Assembly: GCF_900167135.1 (NCBI RefSeq)
Contig: NZ_FUWZ01000001.1
Span: forward strand, 372,001 to 436,000
Length of the DNA stretch: 64,000 nt
Source of the DNA: Chitinophaga eiseniae
GTDB taxonomy: Bacteria > Bacteroidota > Bacteroidia > Chitinophagales > Chitinophagaceae
Reading direction: 5' to 3'
The translations under genes were made by a program, and so were the position numbers. Positions 1-8,020 of the stretch are shown in pieces. The number at the start of each line of letters is the position of its first letter. Positions within the stretch are counted from its first letter, which is position 1. Below the pieces are notes generated by a model. The model was not told where the DNA came from. It did not search any database and worked only from the letters and a program-made list of their open reading frames with translations.

Positions 1-157
1 GATAGCCCAGGGTAAGACAAAAGAAGGATTGCTGCACCTGGAAACCGCGCTGCAGCAGGCTCCCAAGGCCCTTAAAAAACTGGTGGAGCTGGACCCAGCC
101 ATTTTACAGCATGTGAGTGTGGTAGACCTGATCGCTCAATACCGCAGGAAACGTTAA
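1..157 (+). CDS. C-terminal end of an unidentified protein (partial)
   Basis: An open frame enters from the left edge and ends with TAA at 155-157. The visible 51 residues are helical and charged, and include a stretch 'LETALQQAPKALKKLVELDP' that resembles one tetratricopeptide-like helix pair. The protein ends 'YRRKR'. With only the tail in the window the function cannot be assigned. A TPR-containing protein is possible but not established. The 181 bases between this stop and the comA start at 339 contain no gene; a TAnnTTTG element (TATTTTTG, 196-203) could serve as the comA promoter. Confidence 0.6.
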   Translation, partial: IAQGKTKEGLLHLETALQQAPKALKKLVELDPAILQHVSVVDLIAQYRRKR

Positions 158-338
158 CCAATGTTATTTACTTTTAAAATAAAGTATAGTCTTCTTATTT
201 TTGCGCCGGCTTTTTAAATTGTCATGGACATAAGCCATTGTATTTCCGGTTACTAAAATTGCAGCTAAACTATCCCAACTTGCCAGGTGAAAAATAGTGT
301 ATGTTTTACTGACCAATAAGAAGATAAAAATATTTCAA

Positions 339-1103
339 ATGAATTTTAATCTGACACAAATCCCGGAAAGGACGCAGAAACCCCGCACCCATGGACTTAC
401 CATGGTGATGGACAAGGGGCTTAGTTTGGAAGAAGCAAGAAATTTTTTATCGGCGTCGGGACCTCACGTGGACATCCTGAAGCTCGGCTTTGGTACTGCG
501 TTTGTCACGCCCAACCTGCGCGCAAAAATTGAGCTTTACCAGTCGGCCAACATTCCGGTATATTTTGGCGGTACTTTGTTTGAAGCATTCCTGATCCGTA
601 ACCAGTTTGATGAATACGTGAAACTGGTGAAGGATTACGGTATTAGTTACATGGAAGTGTCTGATGGTTCTATCATCATCCCGCATGCTGAAAAATGCGG
701 CTACATCGAAAAACTGTCCAAAATTGGCCTGGTATTGAGTGAAGTAGGCTCCAAAGATGCGGAACATATTATCCCTCCTTATAAATGGATCGAATTAATG
801 AGAGCGGAACTGTCTGCCGGCGCCACCTATGTGATCGCAGAAGCCCGCGAAAGCGGTAACGTAGGTATCTACCGCGGTACCGGTGAAGTGCGCGAAGGCC
901 TGGTACAGGAAATCCTGACCCAGATCCCCGCCGAAAAAATCATCTGGGAAGCACCACAGAAAGCGCAGCAGCTGTACTTCCTCGAACTGGTAGGCTGCAA
1001 CGCCAACCTCGGCAACCTCGCCCCGCATGAGGTGATCTCTCTCGAAGCCATGCGCGTAGGCCTGAGAGGCGATACCTTCCACCTGTTTCTCGACAAAGAA
1101 TAA
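339..1103 (+). CDS. comA: Phosphosulfolactate synthase (ComA family)
   Basis: ComA adds sulfite to phosphoenolpyruvate to give phosphosulfolactate, the first step towards sulfolactate and sulfopyruvate (coenzyme M in methanogens). The 255 residues fit the family along the whole length: 'DILKLGFGTAF' near residue 46, 'YFGGTLFE' near 75, 'MEVSDGSI' near 105, 'LSEVGSKD' near 132 and 'IIWEAPQK' late, as in a TIM barrel. The frame is open from 297, but the ATG at 339 gives the conserved start, so I use that. It is a single gene ended by a strong hairpin at 1130-1188. Bacteroidota do not make coenzyme M; a role in making cysteate for sulfonolipids is my inference. Confidence 0.88.
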   Translation: MNFNLTQIPERTQKPRTHGLTMVMDKGLSLEEARNFLSASGPHVDILKLGFGTAFVTPNLRAKIELYQSANIPVYFGGTLFEAFLIRNQFDEYVKLVKDYGISYMEVSDGSIIIPHAEKCGYIEKLSKIGLVLSEVGSKDAEHIIPPYKWIELMRAELSAGATYVIAEARESGNVGIYRGTGEVREGLVQEILTQIPAEKIIWEAPQKAQQLYFLELVGCNANLGNLAPHEVISLEAMRVGLRGDTFHLFLDKE

Positions 1104-1129
1104 TTATTCCCTAAAGGAATGATATATTG

Positions 1130-1188
1130 GGACCTGATTATTTATAATGCAACAAAACATTCTAAATAATCAGGTCCTTTTCTGTTTT
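1130..1188 (+). terminator. Intrinsic terminator after comA
   Basis: A perfect 15-bp inverted repeat (1130-1144 with 1163-1177, arm GGACCTGATTATTTA) with an 18-nt loop is followed by TTTTCTGTTTT. It ends comA 27 bp after its stop and lies just before the aroE start at 1201. Confidence 0.85.
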
Positions 1189-1200
1189 AAATCATCATGC

Positions 1201-1932
1201 ATGAAAACGTACGGTCTTATTGGTTATCCGCTCAGCCACTCTTTTTCCAAAGGTTTTTTTACCCGGAAATTTGAAGAGGAACATATCGCCGGATGTCAGT
1301 ATGAAACCTTCCCCATACCCGCCATCACCGAATTGCCGGCATTGCTGGCGCAACATCCGGGCCTGTGCGGACTGAACGTCACCATTCCCTACAAAGAACA
1401 GGTGATCCCTTATCTCGATGAACTGAGCGATGCCGCCGCCAACATCGGCGCGGTCAACTGTATCCGCCTGAAGGACGGAAAAAAGAAAGGCTTTAATACG
1501 GACGTGATCGGGTTCCGTAATTCCCTGCAGCCCTTGCTGCAACCGCATCACAACCGGGCCCTGGTACTGGGTACCGGCGGCGCCGCCAAAGCGGTCATGT
1601 ATGCGCTGCAGGAAATGAACATTTCCTTCACAGTAGCCAGCCGTACGCCCGGCAATGGCACCGTGGCCTACAACTCGCTGGACAAGGCTGCCATGGAGGC
1701 CCACACGCTCATTATCAATACTACACCACTGGGCATGTATCCTAACGTAGACGCCTGTCCGGATATTCCGTATGACTTCATCACTTCCCGCCATCTGTTG
1801 TACGACCTGGTATACAATCCGGCAGAGACCCTGTTCCTGCAAAAGGGGGCCGCACAGGGAGCCGCCATTAAAAACGGGCATGAGATGCTGATACTGCAGG
1901 CGGAAGCTTCGTGGGATATCTGGAACGGGTAG
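1201..1932 (+). CDS. aroE: Shikimate dehydrogenase
   Basis: AroE reduces 3-dehydroshikimate to shikimate with NADPH in aromatic amino acid synthesis, in the cytoplasm. The substrate-binding N-terminal part has 'GYPLSHSFS' (residues 8-16), 'NVTIPYKE' with catalytic Lys65 and 'FNTDVIGF' with Asp101. The Rossmann part has 'LGTGGAAKAV' near 123-132 and 'NTTPLGMYP' further on. The frame is open from 1147, but that region is the comA terminator; the ATG at 1201 gives a 243-residue protein with the family's usual start. It converges on the methyltransferase gene across the nested palindrome at 1934-2093. Confidence 0.95.
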   Translation: MKTYGLIGYPLSHSFSKGFFTRKFEEEHIAGCQYETFPIPAITELPALLAQHPGLCGLNVTIPYKEQVIPYLDELSDAAANIGAVNCIRLKDGKKKGFNTDVIGFRNSLQPLLQPHHNRALVLGTGGAAKAVMYALQEMNISFTVASRTPGNGTVAYNSLDKAAMEAHTLIINTTPLGMYPNVDACPDIPYDFITSRHLLYDLVYNPAETLFLQKGAAQGAAIKNGHEMLILQAEASWDIWNG

Positions 1933-1933
1933 T

Positions 1934-2093
1934 TTCTCGCAAAGCACGCAAAGCAGCAAAGAGCGCAAAGATCATATAAGCGAGCAGAGAAAGCAAAGGA
2001 GCGGAGATCAAATTTGATCTCCGCTCCTTTGCTTTCTTATTTAAACTTAAAAAAATCTTTGCGCTCTTTGCTGCTTTGCGTGCTTTGCGAGAA
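1934..2093. repeat. Nested long palindrome between convergent genes
   Basis: The outer arms are a perfect 39-bp inverted repeat (1934-1972 with 2055-2093). They are built from short units around GCAAAG (for example CGCAAAGCACGCAAAGCAGC). Inside lies a second, perfect 50-bp palindrome with no loop (1988-2037, centre AAATTT). The short spacers between outer and inner parts do not pair well. Together they could form a stem of about 64 bp. It starts 2 bp after the aroE stop and ends 13 bp before the 3' end of the leftward methyltransferase gene, so it may act as a bidirectional terminator, but it is far longer than one needs to be and has no clear T-tract. Confidence 0.9.
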
Positions 2094-2105
2094 CCACCGC
2101 GAGCG

Positions 2106-2903
2106 TTATGCTGGTTTAATCATATAATACATGCACGTAGTCACGAAATCGCGTACATAGGGGATAGCCGCTACGGGCTTCCACTGTTCGCGGGCGCTGA
2201 CGTTGAACTTGTATTTGTAAATGGGATTGATCAGGTAAAACCGGCGCCGGGTGATTTTATAACCCTGGCGTTTGACGATCCGCTCAAACCGTTCAATGGA
2301 AATACCGGTAGACTTCACGTCCATCAATTCCGATACGATATCGTTTTCTTCACCGAACATCCGCAGTACGCCACGATAAACCGGCCTGGGCAGCAGGTGG
2401 ATATAGGGCACCATGCTCAGGAATTTATTATGACAGATCTGCTGGTGACCGCCGTGCGGCATATACCAGGGAGGGAAACCAAAGTACACCTGTCCGCGCG
2501 GCGTAAGCAACTGTTTCAGATGTCCCACAATTTTCTCCTGGTCCGGTATATGTTCAATGGCATCTTTCAGGATGATCACATCGAAAGCGTTACGGAACGC
2601 TCCCAGAAAATCGACGTCATAAATATTTTGGGCAATCAGTTTCAGTTGCCCGGTCGTTTCGTATTTCCCCAGAAAACTTCTGGCCAGTTCTATCCTGGCA
2701 GGCGCCAGGTCTACTCCCACACAGTGGCAGCCTTTTTCCAGCAACGGTGTCAGCACACCGCCTTCGCCGCAGCCCACTTCCATAACGCGGAGGCCCTCCA
2801 GCCGGGGAAACTCCTGCTGGATAAAGGGCACTACGTAATCACGGGAGTTGTCTACCTGCTGCTGATAACGGAGCGTTGCATTCTTATGGTGTTCTAATGA
2901 CAT
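2106..2903 (-). CDS. Class I SAM-dependent methyltransferase
   Basis: A 265-residue protein with a Rossmann-type SAM-binding fold. Motif I 'VMEVGCGEGGVL' is at residues 40-51, an acidic motif II follows ('CVGVDLAP'), and 'VIILKDAIEHIPDQEKIV' matches the post-motif region of UbiE/UbiG-like enzymes. The C-terminal part ('FGFPPWYMPHGGHQQ', then a basic segment) is typical of uncharacterised Bacteroidota methyltransferases and could bind the acceptor, which I cannot name. It is transcribed alone. A near-consensus -7 element (CAATTTTG on the minus strand, about 2910-2917) lies 6 nt before the ATG. Confidence 0.85.
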   Translation of the reverse strand: MSLEHHKNATLRYQQQVDNSRDYVVPFIQQEFPRLEGLRVMEVGCGEGGVLTPLLEKGCHCVGVDLAPARIELARSFLGKYETTGQLKLIAQNIYDVDFLGAFRNAFDVIILKDAIEHIPDQEKIVGHLKQLLTPRGQVYFGFPPWYMPHGGHQQICHNKFLSMVPYIHLLPRPVYRGVLRMFGEENDIVSELMDVKSTGISIERFERIVKRQGYKITRRRFYLINPIYKYKFNVSAREQWKPVAAIPYVRDFVTTCMYYMIKPA

Positions 2904-3021
2904 GTTAGCAAAATTGCGTGAATTTATGCAAAAGCTTCTAGCTTTTACGGGTTATTTGTTACAATATTTTACTATATAACCAGTAGTTATACAGGATATG
3001 GTCCGCTAAACGTGATTTAGC

Positions 3022-3029
3022 TATCTTTG
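3022..3029 (+). promoter_or_regulatory. -7 promoter element of truB, 4 bp before the start codon
   Basis: TATCTTTG matches the Bacteroidota -7 consensus TAnnTTTG exactly. Only four bases (CGGG) separate it from the truB ATG at 3034. As transcription normally starts 5-7 nt downstream of this element, the mRNA is expected to be leaderless. I see no good -33 TTTG. Confidence 0.6.
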
Positions 3030-3033
3030 CGGG

Positions 3034-3729
3034 ATGCAAACAACAGATAAGACAAAATACCAGGAAGGAGCTGTAATACTGGTTAATAAACCGCTGACAT
3101 GGACTTCCTTTGATGTAGTACGCAAAATAAGAAATTTAACCAAAGCCAAAATAGGTCATGCCGGCACGCTGGACCCGCTGGCTACCGGGTTGCTGATCTG
3201 CTGCACCGGTAAAATGACCAAAAAAATAAACGAATACCAGGCTCAGGAGAAAGAATATACCGGCACTTTTACCCTTGGTGCCACCACGCCTACTTTCGAT
3301 ATGGAATCGGCGCCGGAAAACTTCAAGGACATCGCCGGCATTGACGAAGCAGCCCTGAAAGCCGCTACCGAAGGGTTTGTAGGCGAAATTATGCAACTGC
3401 CGCCCATTCACTCCGCGATCAAACAAAACGGGAAACCCATTTACCTGCTGGCCAGAAAAGGGGTGGATGTGAAAGTAGAACCCCGTAAGATTACCATCTC
3501 CGAATTTGAGATCACCAAAATTGAACTGCCTGTAGTGCATTTCCGCGTGGTATGCAGCACGGGCACGTATATACGTTCTCTCGCCAGCGATTATGGTGCT
3601 GCTTTGGGTTGTGGCGCTTATCTGAGCAGTTTGTGCCGCACCCGTATCGGTGCATTCAGACTGGAAGAAGCGGTGGATATGGAAACTTTTATATCAGCCA
3701 ACAGCGCTCCTAAAACGGATAACCAATAG
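3034..3729 (+). CDS. truB: tRNA pseudouridine(55) synthase
   Basis: TruB converts uridine 55 in the T-loop of tRNAs to pseudouridine. The 231-residue protein has the catalytic motif 'GHAGTLDPLATGLL' with the nucleophile Asp47, then 'YTGTFTLGATTPTFDME' and 'TGTYIRSLASDYG'. It lacks the C-terminal PUA domain of the E. coli enzyme, which agrees with the short form common in Bacteroidota. The last 20 bp overlap the 3' end of the convergent tamL-like gene (3710-3729). No terminator is visible between them. Confidence 0.95.
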   Translation: MQTTDKTKYQEGAVILVNKPLTWTSFDVVRKIRNLTKAKIGHAGTLDPLATGLLICCTGKMTKKINEYQAQEKEYTGTFTLGATTPTFDMESAPENFKDIAGIDEAALKAATEGFVGEIMQLPPIHSAIKQNGKPIYLLARKGVDVKVEPRKITISEFEITKIELPVVHFRVVCSTGTYIRSLASDYGAALGCGAYLSSLCRTRIGAFRLEEAVDMETFISANSAPKTDNQ

Positions 3730-6145
3730 CGATATTCCAGATGATATTGTCTCTGCGCCATTTGCCGTCTCCCAGGTTCCACTCGCTGAGATACCAGCCG
3801 TTGTTGCTGTCGGCATAATAAGGCACCTTCACCGGGATACCCCAGTCGAGCCGGATCAGGAAGAAGGAGAAATCCAGCCTCAGGCCGGCGCCGGTACCAA
3901 TGGCCAGATCGTGATAGAGCTGGTTGAAGCGGAAATCGGAGCCTGGCCTTGTCAGGTCTTTCTTGATCATCCAGATATTACCCATATCCAGGAAGGTGGC
4001 GCCTTTGAGATTAATGGTGCCGCCAAACATCCTAAGCAGGTCGAAACGGTATTCCACGTTGCCTTCCAGCTTCATATCGCCGGTTTGGTCCGGGAAGATC
4101 TGTGCGCTGGCGGAGGTATCTTTATAAGAGCCGGGGCCCAGTGTACGCAGGCGGAAAGCGCGGATACTGTTAGGGCCGCCGGAGGTGAACTGCCGCACAT
4201 AAGGCAGTACAGAGGACGTACTGTAAGGGATACCTACCCCTGCATATATCCTCGTTGCCAGCCCGCTATGGACGCCCAGCCGCCAGTAGTGACGGTAATC
4301 GGCCTCCATCTTCACAAAATTGGAAATATTTACTTTGGTGAGGGATTCAATGTTTGATCTCTTGCCGGTAGCCATATCTACCAGGCTGTTGATGCCATTC
4401 AGCCACAACCCTGATTCTTCGATGTTTGCCCGGAAATAACTGTAATGCCGCTGGTGCAGCAGGTCATTGTTGCTGTAAATGAACGACACGCTTTCCCCGC
4501 CAATCAGCGCCGGCTCGAAGCTGCGCTTCAGGTAAGGATTAGGATCTACTGTCTGCGCCTTAAAATTAGGATCGAGGTTAACCCCCACATAGTTCAGGGT
4601 AAAGGGTTTTACGATCCAGCGTTTGTATAGGCTTTCGTTCCAGTCGTAACCATAGGAGAGGTTGATACTGGTGATGTCGAACTTCTCGATACGCGACAGG
4701 TAATTGGCGCCGAAAGTGAGCCTGGTTTTTACATTGGAGCGGGCAGCCTGCCGGATGTTGAACGGCAGCGCGAAACGGGGCCAGGTAAAGCCCATCTCAC
4801 CACCAAATTCCCTGGATTGCAGCACCCATCCTTCTTTTTGCCTGTTCACCAGTTCAATACCGGTGTTAAGGCTCATGCTCAGCTGGGTAGCGCTTTTAGC
4901 GAGATTGATATGCCGGTAGTTGAGGCTGACGCCGGAGCCCAGCGTATAGTCGGAACTGTTGCTCACTTCGAAGTTGACACCCAGCTCCTGCCGGCGGCGG
5001 GGGGTGAGGAACAGGTAGGCGTCCAGTCCGTGTGCGGTATCTTTGCTTTCCCTGTATTGCAGGGTAACGAACTGCCACACGCCGAGGTCGTAGAGTTTGT
5101 TGACCGTATTGTTGTACTGCTGCAGCGAGTAGGTTTCCCCGGGCCGGAGCAGGATGGATTTAGACAGTGTTTTAGGTTTCAGGATATCCTGATGGGACCG
5201 GATGGTGATGTATTTGCGGTTGTCCTGCCGCAGGGTGGAATCGTTGGGGTTGCCGTTCAGCGGGAAGTCGGGGTACGCATATATTTTACTGATATGATAG
5301 CGTTGCCAGGTGGCGTTGGCTGAATCTTCGGGGTTTTTGATCCTCACTTCCACGTCCATCGTAGGTTTTTCGCGGCCTTTGTTTTCCGCGAAGATGTTCA
5401 CAAATCCTTCAAAGGGATTGAGGGAGTTGCGGAACAGCGCTTTGTTGAGGGTGTCGACTTCGAATTCAACGGCGTCGCGGCCGAACTTATAGTAACCGGC
5501 GTCGCGGATGATGCGGGTGAGCCGCTCCCTTTCGGACGACAAGGTAGCGGACTTGTAGGCCACGCCTTTTTTCAGGAGGGACAGGTTCTGATTGGCCTGT
5601 ACCACCGCGAGGATGTTGGAATCGGGCACCTCGTAGGTGATTTTATCCAGTACGAAGTTGCGGCCGGTATTTACCTTGTAGGTAACGCTGGTTTTGCGGC
5701 GTTTGTCGCTGGCGTCGGCTTCCACTGTGGCATAGAAAAAACCCTGGTTGTGCAGGTAGCTGGTCATACGGGAAATAGACTCCCTGGTTTTGGCGGAGTC
5801 GTATACCACCGGCTCCTCCATGTTCCTTTTGGAGAGCACCATGTTCCAGAACCAGCTGGATTTTTTCTCGTTATATTTTTGATTGTACAGCCATACTTTA
5901 ATGCGGGTAGCCAGCAGTTTTTTGTTGGGCTGCTGTGTCATAAGAGACTTGGAAGAGAGGGAGCTGCGGATATCCTGTTTTTCGGAGTTGAGGATGTCCC
6001 CATTTACATCTACCGTGCTGCCGACATACAAGGTCTGGTCCTGTTGCAGGTATTTGGTATTGGAACATGCGCCCAAAGCCAGTATGCCAACCAGTAGCAG
6101 CAAATATCTCAGCAAAGAAATTCTCGAATTGGGTGGCGGCTGCAT
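3710..6145 (-). CDS. tamL: TamL-type outer-membrane assembly lipoprotein (BamA/TamA family)
   Basis: An 811-residue outer-membrane protein of the Omp85 superfamily. The N-terminus has a lipoprotein signal peptide with lipobox 'LGAC' (Cys27). A POTRA-like region follows, with repeated segments such as 'TYKVNTGRNFVLDKITYEV', and the C-terminal half is a 16-strand-type barrel with 'GGPNSIRAFRLRTLGPG', the family's conserved loop 6 region, and a terminal Phe. Bacteroidota TamL is a lipidated relative of TamA that works with TamB in envelope assembly. GTG at 6148 is also possible; I prefer ATG at 6145. It is divergent from the SpoU-family methyltransferase and overlaps truB at its 3' end by 20 bp. 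Confidence 0.88.
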   Translation of the reverse strand: MQPPPNSRISLLRYLLLLVGILALGACSNTKYLQQDQTLYVGSTVDVNGDILNSEKQDIRSSLSSKSLMTQQPNKKLLATRIKVWLYNQKYNEKKSSWFWNMVLSKRNMEEPVVYDSAKTRESISRMTSYLHNQGFFYATVEADASDKRRKTSVTYKVNTGRNFVLDKITYEVPDSNILAVVQANQNLSLLKKGVAYKSATLSSERERLTRIIRDAGYYKFGRDAVEFEVDTLNKALFRNSLNPFEGFVNIFAENKGREKPTMDVEVRIKNPEDSANATWQRYHISKIYAYPDFPLNGNPNDSTLRQDNRKYITIRSHQDILKPKTLSKSILLRPGETYSLQQYNNTVNKLYDLGVWQFVTLQYRESKDTAHGLDAYLFLTPRRRQELGVNFEVSNSSDYTLGSGVSLNYRHINLAKSATQLSMSLNTGIELVNRQKEGWVLQSREFGGEMGFTWPRFALPFNIRQAARSNVKTRLTFGANYLSRIEKFDITSINLSYGYDWNESLYKRWIVKPFTLNYVGVNLDPNFKAQTVDPNPYLKRSFEPALIGGESVSFIYSNNDLLHQRHYSYFRANIEESGLWLNGINSLVDMATGKRSNIESLTKVNISNFVKMEADYRHYWRLGVHSGLATRIYAGVGIPYSTSSVLPYVRQFTSGGPNSIRAFRLRTLGPGSYKDTSASAQIFPDQTGDMKLEGNVEYRFDLLRMFGGTINLKGATFLDMGNIWMIKKDLTRPGSDFRFNQLYHDLAIGTGAGLRLDFSFFLIRLDWGIPVKVPYYADSNNGWYLSEWNLGDGKWRRDNIIWNIAIGYPF

Positions 6146-6211
6146 CACGGGCGAAAACGTTATAATATTTTAAATGGTAATACTGAACCCTACCTCCTGC
6201 CAGCCTGTTTC

Positions 6212-6242
6212 TTGGCTGATTAAAAGAAATCGTGTAGGTTTG
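6212..6242 (+). promoter_or_regulatory. Promoter of the SpoU methyltransferase operon
   Basis: TTG at 6212-6214, a 20-bp spacer and TAGGTTTG at 6235-6242 match the Bacteroidota promoter. The ATG at 6248 comes 5 bp later, so a leaderless or nearly leaderless mRNA is expected. Confidence 0.6.
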
Positions 6243-6247
6243 GCCTC

Positions 6248-6988
6248 ATGTTGTCAAAGGCGCAAATTAAATATATTCAATCATTACAGCACAAAAAAAA
6301 CCGTCAAAAATCCAGCCAGTATATTGCGGAGGGAGATAAGATCGTACAGGAACTACTACAGGCGGGCATGCCCGTGAAAGCAGTATATGCCACCAGCGCA
6401 TGGCTGCTTCAGCACCGGGAGGCGGTGGACCGTTTACCGGCGGATGCTGTAAAGGAAGTAGATAATGCGGTCCTGAAACAACTGTCGGCGCTGACCACGC
6501 CCAACAATGCCATGGCGCTGCTGGACATGCCTGCAGCGGATACCGGCCTCCCTCCGGAAGGAGCGGTAGTACTGGCGCTCGAAGCCATCCAGGACCCGGG
6601 CAACATGGGCACGCTGATTCGTATAGCCGACTGGTTTGGTATCCGTCAGCTGATCGTTTCCCCGGATTGTGTGGATGTTTACAATCCCAAAACCATACAA
6701 GCCACCATGGGCAGCATTGCCCGGGTACAGGTGAAGGAAATGGATATCCTGCAGCTGCTGGAAGAAAGTAAACTGCCTTCCTATGCCGCCACCCTGCATG
6801 GAGAAGACATCACCCGCTTTACCACCCTCCGGGAGGGGATCATCCTGATTGGTAACGAAGGGAGAGGACTGACGGACGACGTCATTGCGCGTGCCACCCA
6901 CCGGATCACCATCCCGCGCCTTGGAGGCGCGGAGTCCCTGAATGCCGCCGTAGCCGCCGGCGTTATCTGTGGCAGATTATTGATTTAA
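6248..6988 (+). CDS. SpoU/TrmH-family RNA 2'-O-ribose methyltransferase
   Basis: A 246-residue enzyme that should methylate the 2'-OH of a nucleotide in rRNA or tRNA using SAM. The N-terminal part (to about residue 95) resembles the RNA-binding domain of RlmB-like proteins. The C-terminal SPOUT knot shows all three motifs: 'EAIQDPGNMGTLIRIADWFG' (112-131, with the catalytic Arg125), 'IGNEGRGL' (201-208) and 'RLGGAESLNAAVAAGV' (224-239). The exact target cannot be told from sequence. It begins a likely three-gene operon; the lipoprotein gene starts 6-9 nt after its stop. Confidence 0.92.
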   Translation: MLSKAQIKYIQSLQHKKNRQKSSQYIAEGDKIVQELLQAGMPVKAVYATSAWLLQHREAVDRLPADAVKEVDNAVLKQLSALTTPNNAMALLDMPAADTGLPPEGAVVLALEAIQDPGNMGTLIRIADWFGIRQLIVSPDCVDVYNPKTIQATMGSIARVQVKEMDILQLLEESKLPSYAATLHGEDITRFTTLREGIILIGNEGRGLTDDVIARATHRITIPRLGGAESLNAAVAAGVICGRLLI

Positions 6989-6997
6989 TAGTAAGTG

Positions 6998-8020
6998 ATG
7001 CCCCGATATCTTTTTTTGTGTTTGTTGATACTGTGCTTCGCCTGCCAACGTCCTGCACCGCGACAGGTAACGCCTGCTTTTTACTACTGGAAACAGGCAT
7101 GGACCGGCAATGCCAGCGAAATGCAATACCTGCGCGGGCTGCCAGCTAAAAGGCTATACGTTAAAATGTTTGATACCGACAGGGACCCGGCCACCGGTCA
7201 ACCCATGCCGGTAGCCATACTGCGGGAACAGGCGCCCCTGCCCGATAGTGTGGACATTGTCCCGGTGGTATTTATCGTGAACGAAGTGTGGGAGAAGCCG
7301 GATACCGCGCTGGCCTTTAATATTAACCGGTTGCTGGAACAGTTGTGCCGCGATATCCCCGCCGGCCGTATCCCGGAGGTGCAGATGGACTGCGACTGGA
7401 CCCGCAGTTCCCGTAACGCCTACTTCGCTTTCCTGCAACAGCTGCGGGAGCAACCTTTTTTCCGTGATCGTACACTTTCCGCCACCATCCGGATGCACCA
7501 GGTGAAATTCATGACCGCCAGCGGTGTGCCGCCAGTGGATAAAGGCCTGTTGATGTGCTATAATATGGGCGACCTCCGGAAAATGGGCAGCCACAATTCC
7601 ATCCTGGATGAAAACACCATGAAATCTTATATCGGCAGCGACAGGGTATCCGCATATCCGGTACCTTTGGATATCGCTTTGCCGCTGTTTGACTGGTCGG
7701 TATTGTTCAGGGATGGCCGTTATGCCGGTATTCTCCGCAGCATAGACGATGCCGCGCTACGCGACACCGCCCTGTTTGCGCCTTCCGGCAATCTCTATAC
7801 GGTGCGGAAAGACAGTGTGGTAAACGGTTACCTGCTCAAGGCCGGTAATGTGGTACGCCGCGAAACCAGCGACCCTGCGGTGCTGGAAAGGGTATCCCGC
7901 ATGGTGGCCCGGCAACGGCAGGACTATAACCCGGTCGTTATTTTTTATCATTTGGATTCAGTAACCCTTCATAATTATCCGTTGGATGAACTACAAAAAA
8001 TTTATCGCTTTTTCCATTAG
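6998..8020 (+). CDS. Lipoprotein of unknown function, DUF3142-like
   Basis: A 340-residue protein with a lipoprotein signal peptide (lipobox 'CFAC', Cys16), so it is anchored in the envelope. The body alternates strands and helices: 'KRLYVKMFDTD', 'VDIVPVVFIVNEVW', 'EVQMDCDWTRSSRNAYFAFL', 'LLMCYNMGDL'. This order, and the acidic 'QMDCDW' strand end, resemble DUF3142 proteins and TIM-barrel glycosidase-like folds. I do not know an activity. The start may also be the GTG at 6995. Its last 35 bp overlap the following gene in another frame, which suggests tight translational coupling. Confidence 0.75.
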   Translation: MPRYLFLCLLILCFACQRPAPRQVTPAFYYWKQAWTGNASEMQYLRGLPAKRLYVKMFDTDRDPATGQPMPVAILREQAPLPDSVDIVPVVFIVNEVWEKPDTALAFNINRLLEQLCRDIPAGRIPEVQMDCDWTRSSRNAYFAFLQQLREQPFFRDRTLSATIRMHQVKFMTASGVPPVDKGLLMCYNMGDLRKMGSHNSILDENTMKSYIGSDRVSAYPVPLDIALPLFDWSVLFRDGRYAGILRSIDDAALRDTALFAPSGNLYTVRKDSVVNGYLLKAGNVVRRETSDPAVLERVSRMVARQRQDYNPVVIFYHLDSVTLHNYPLDELQKIYRFFH

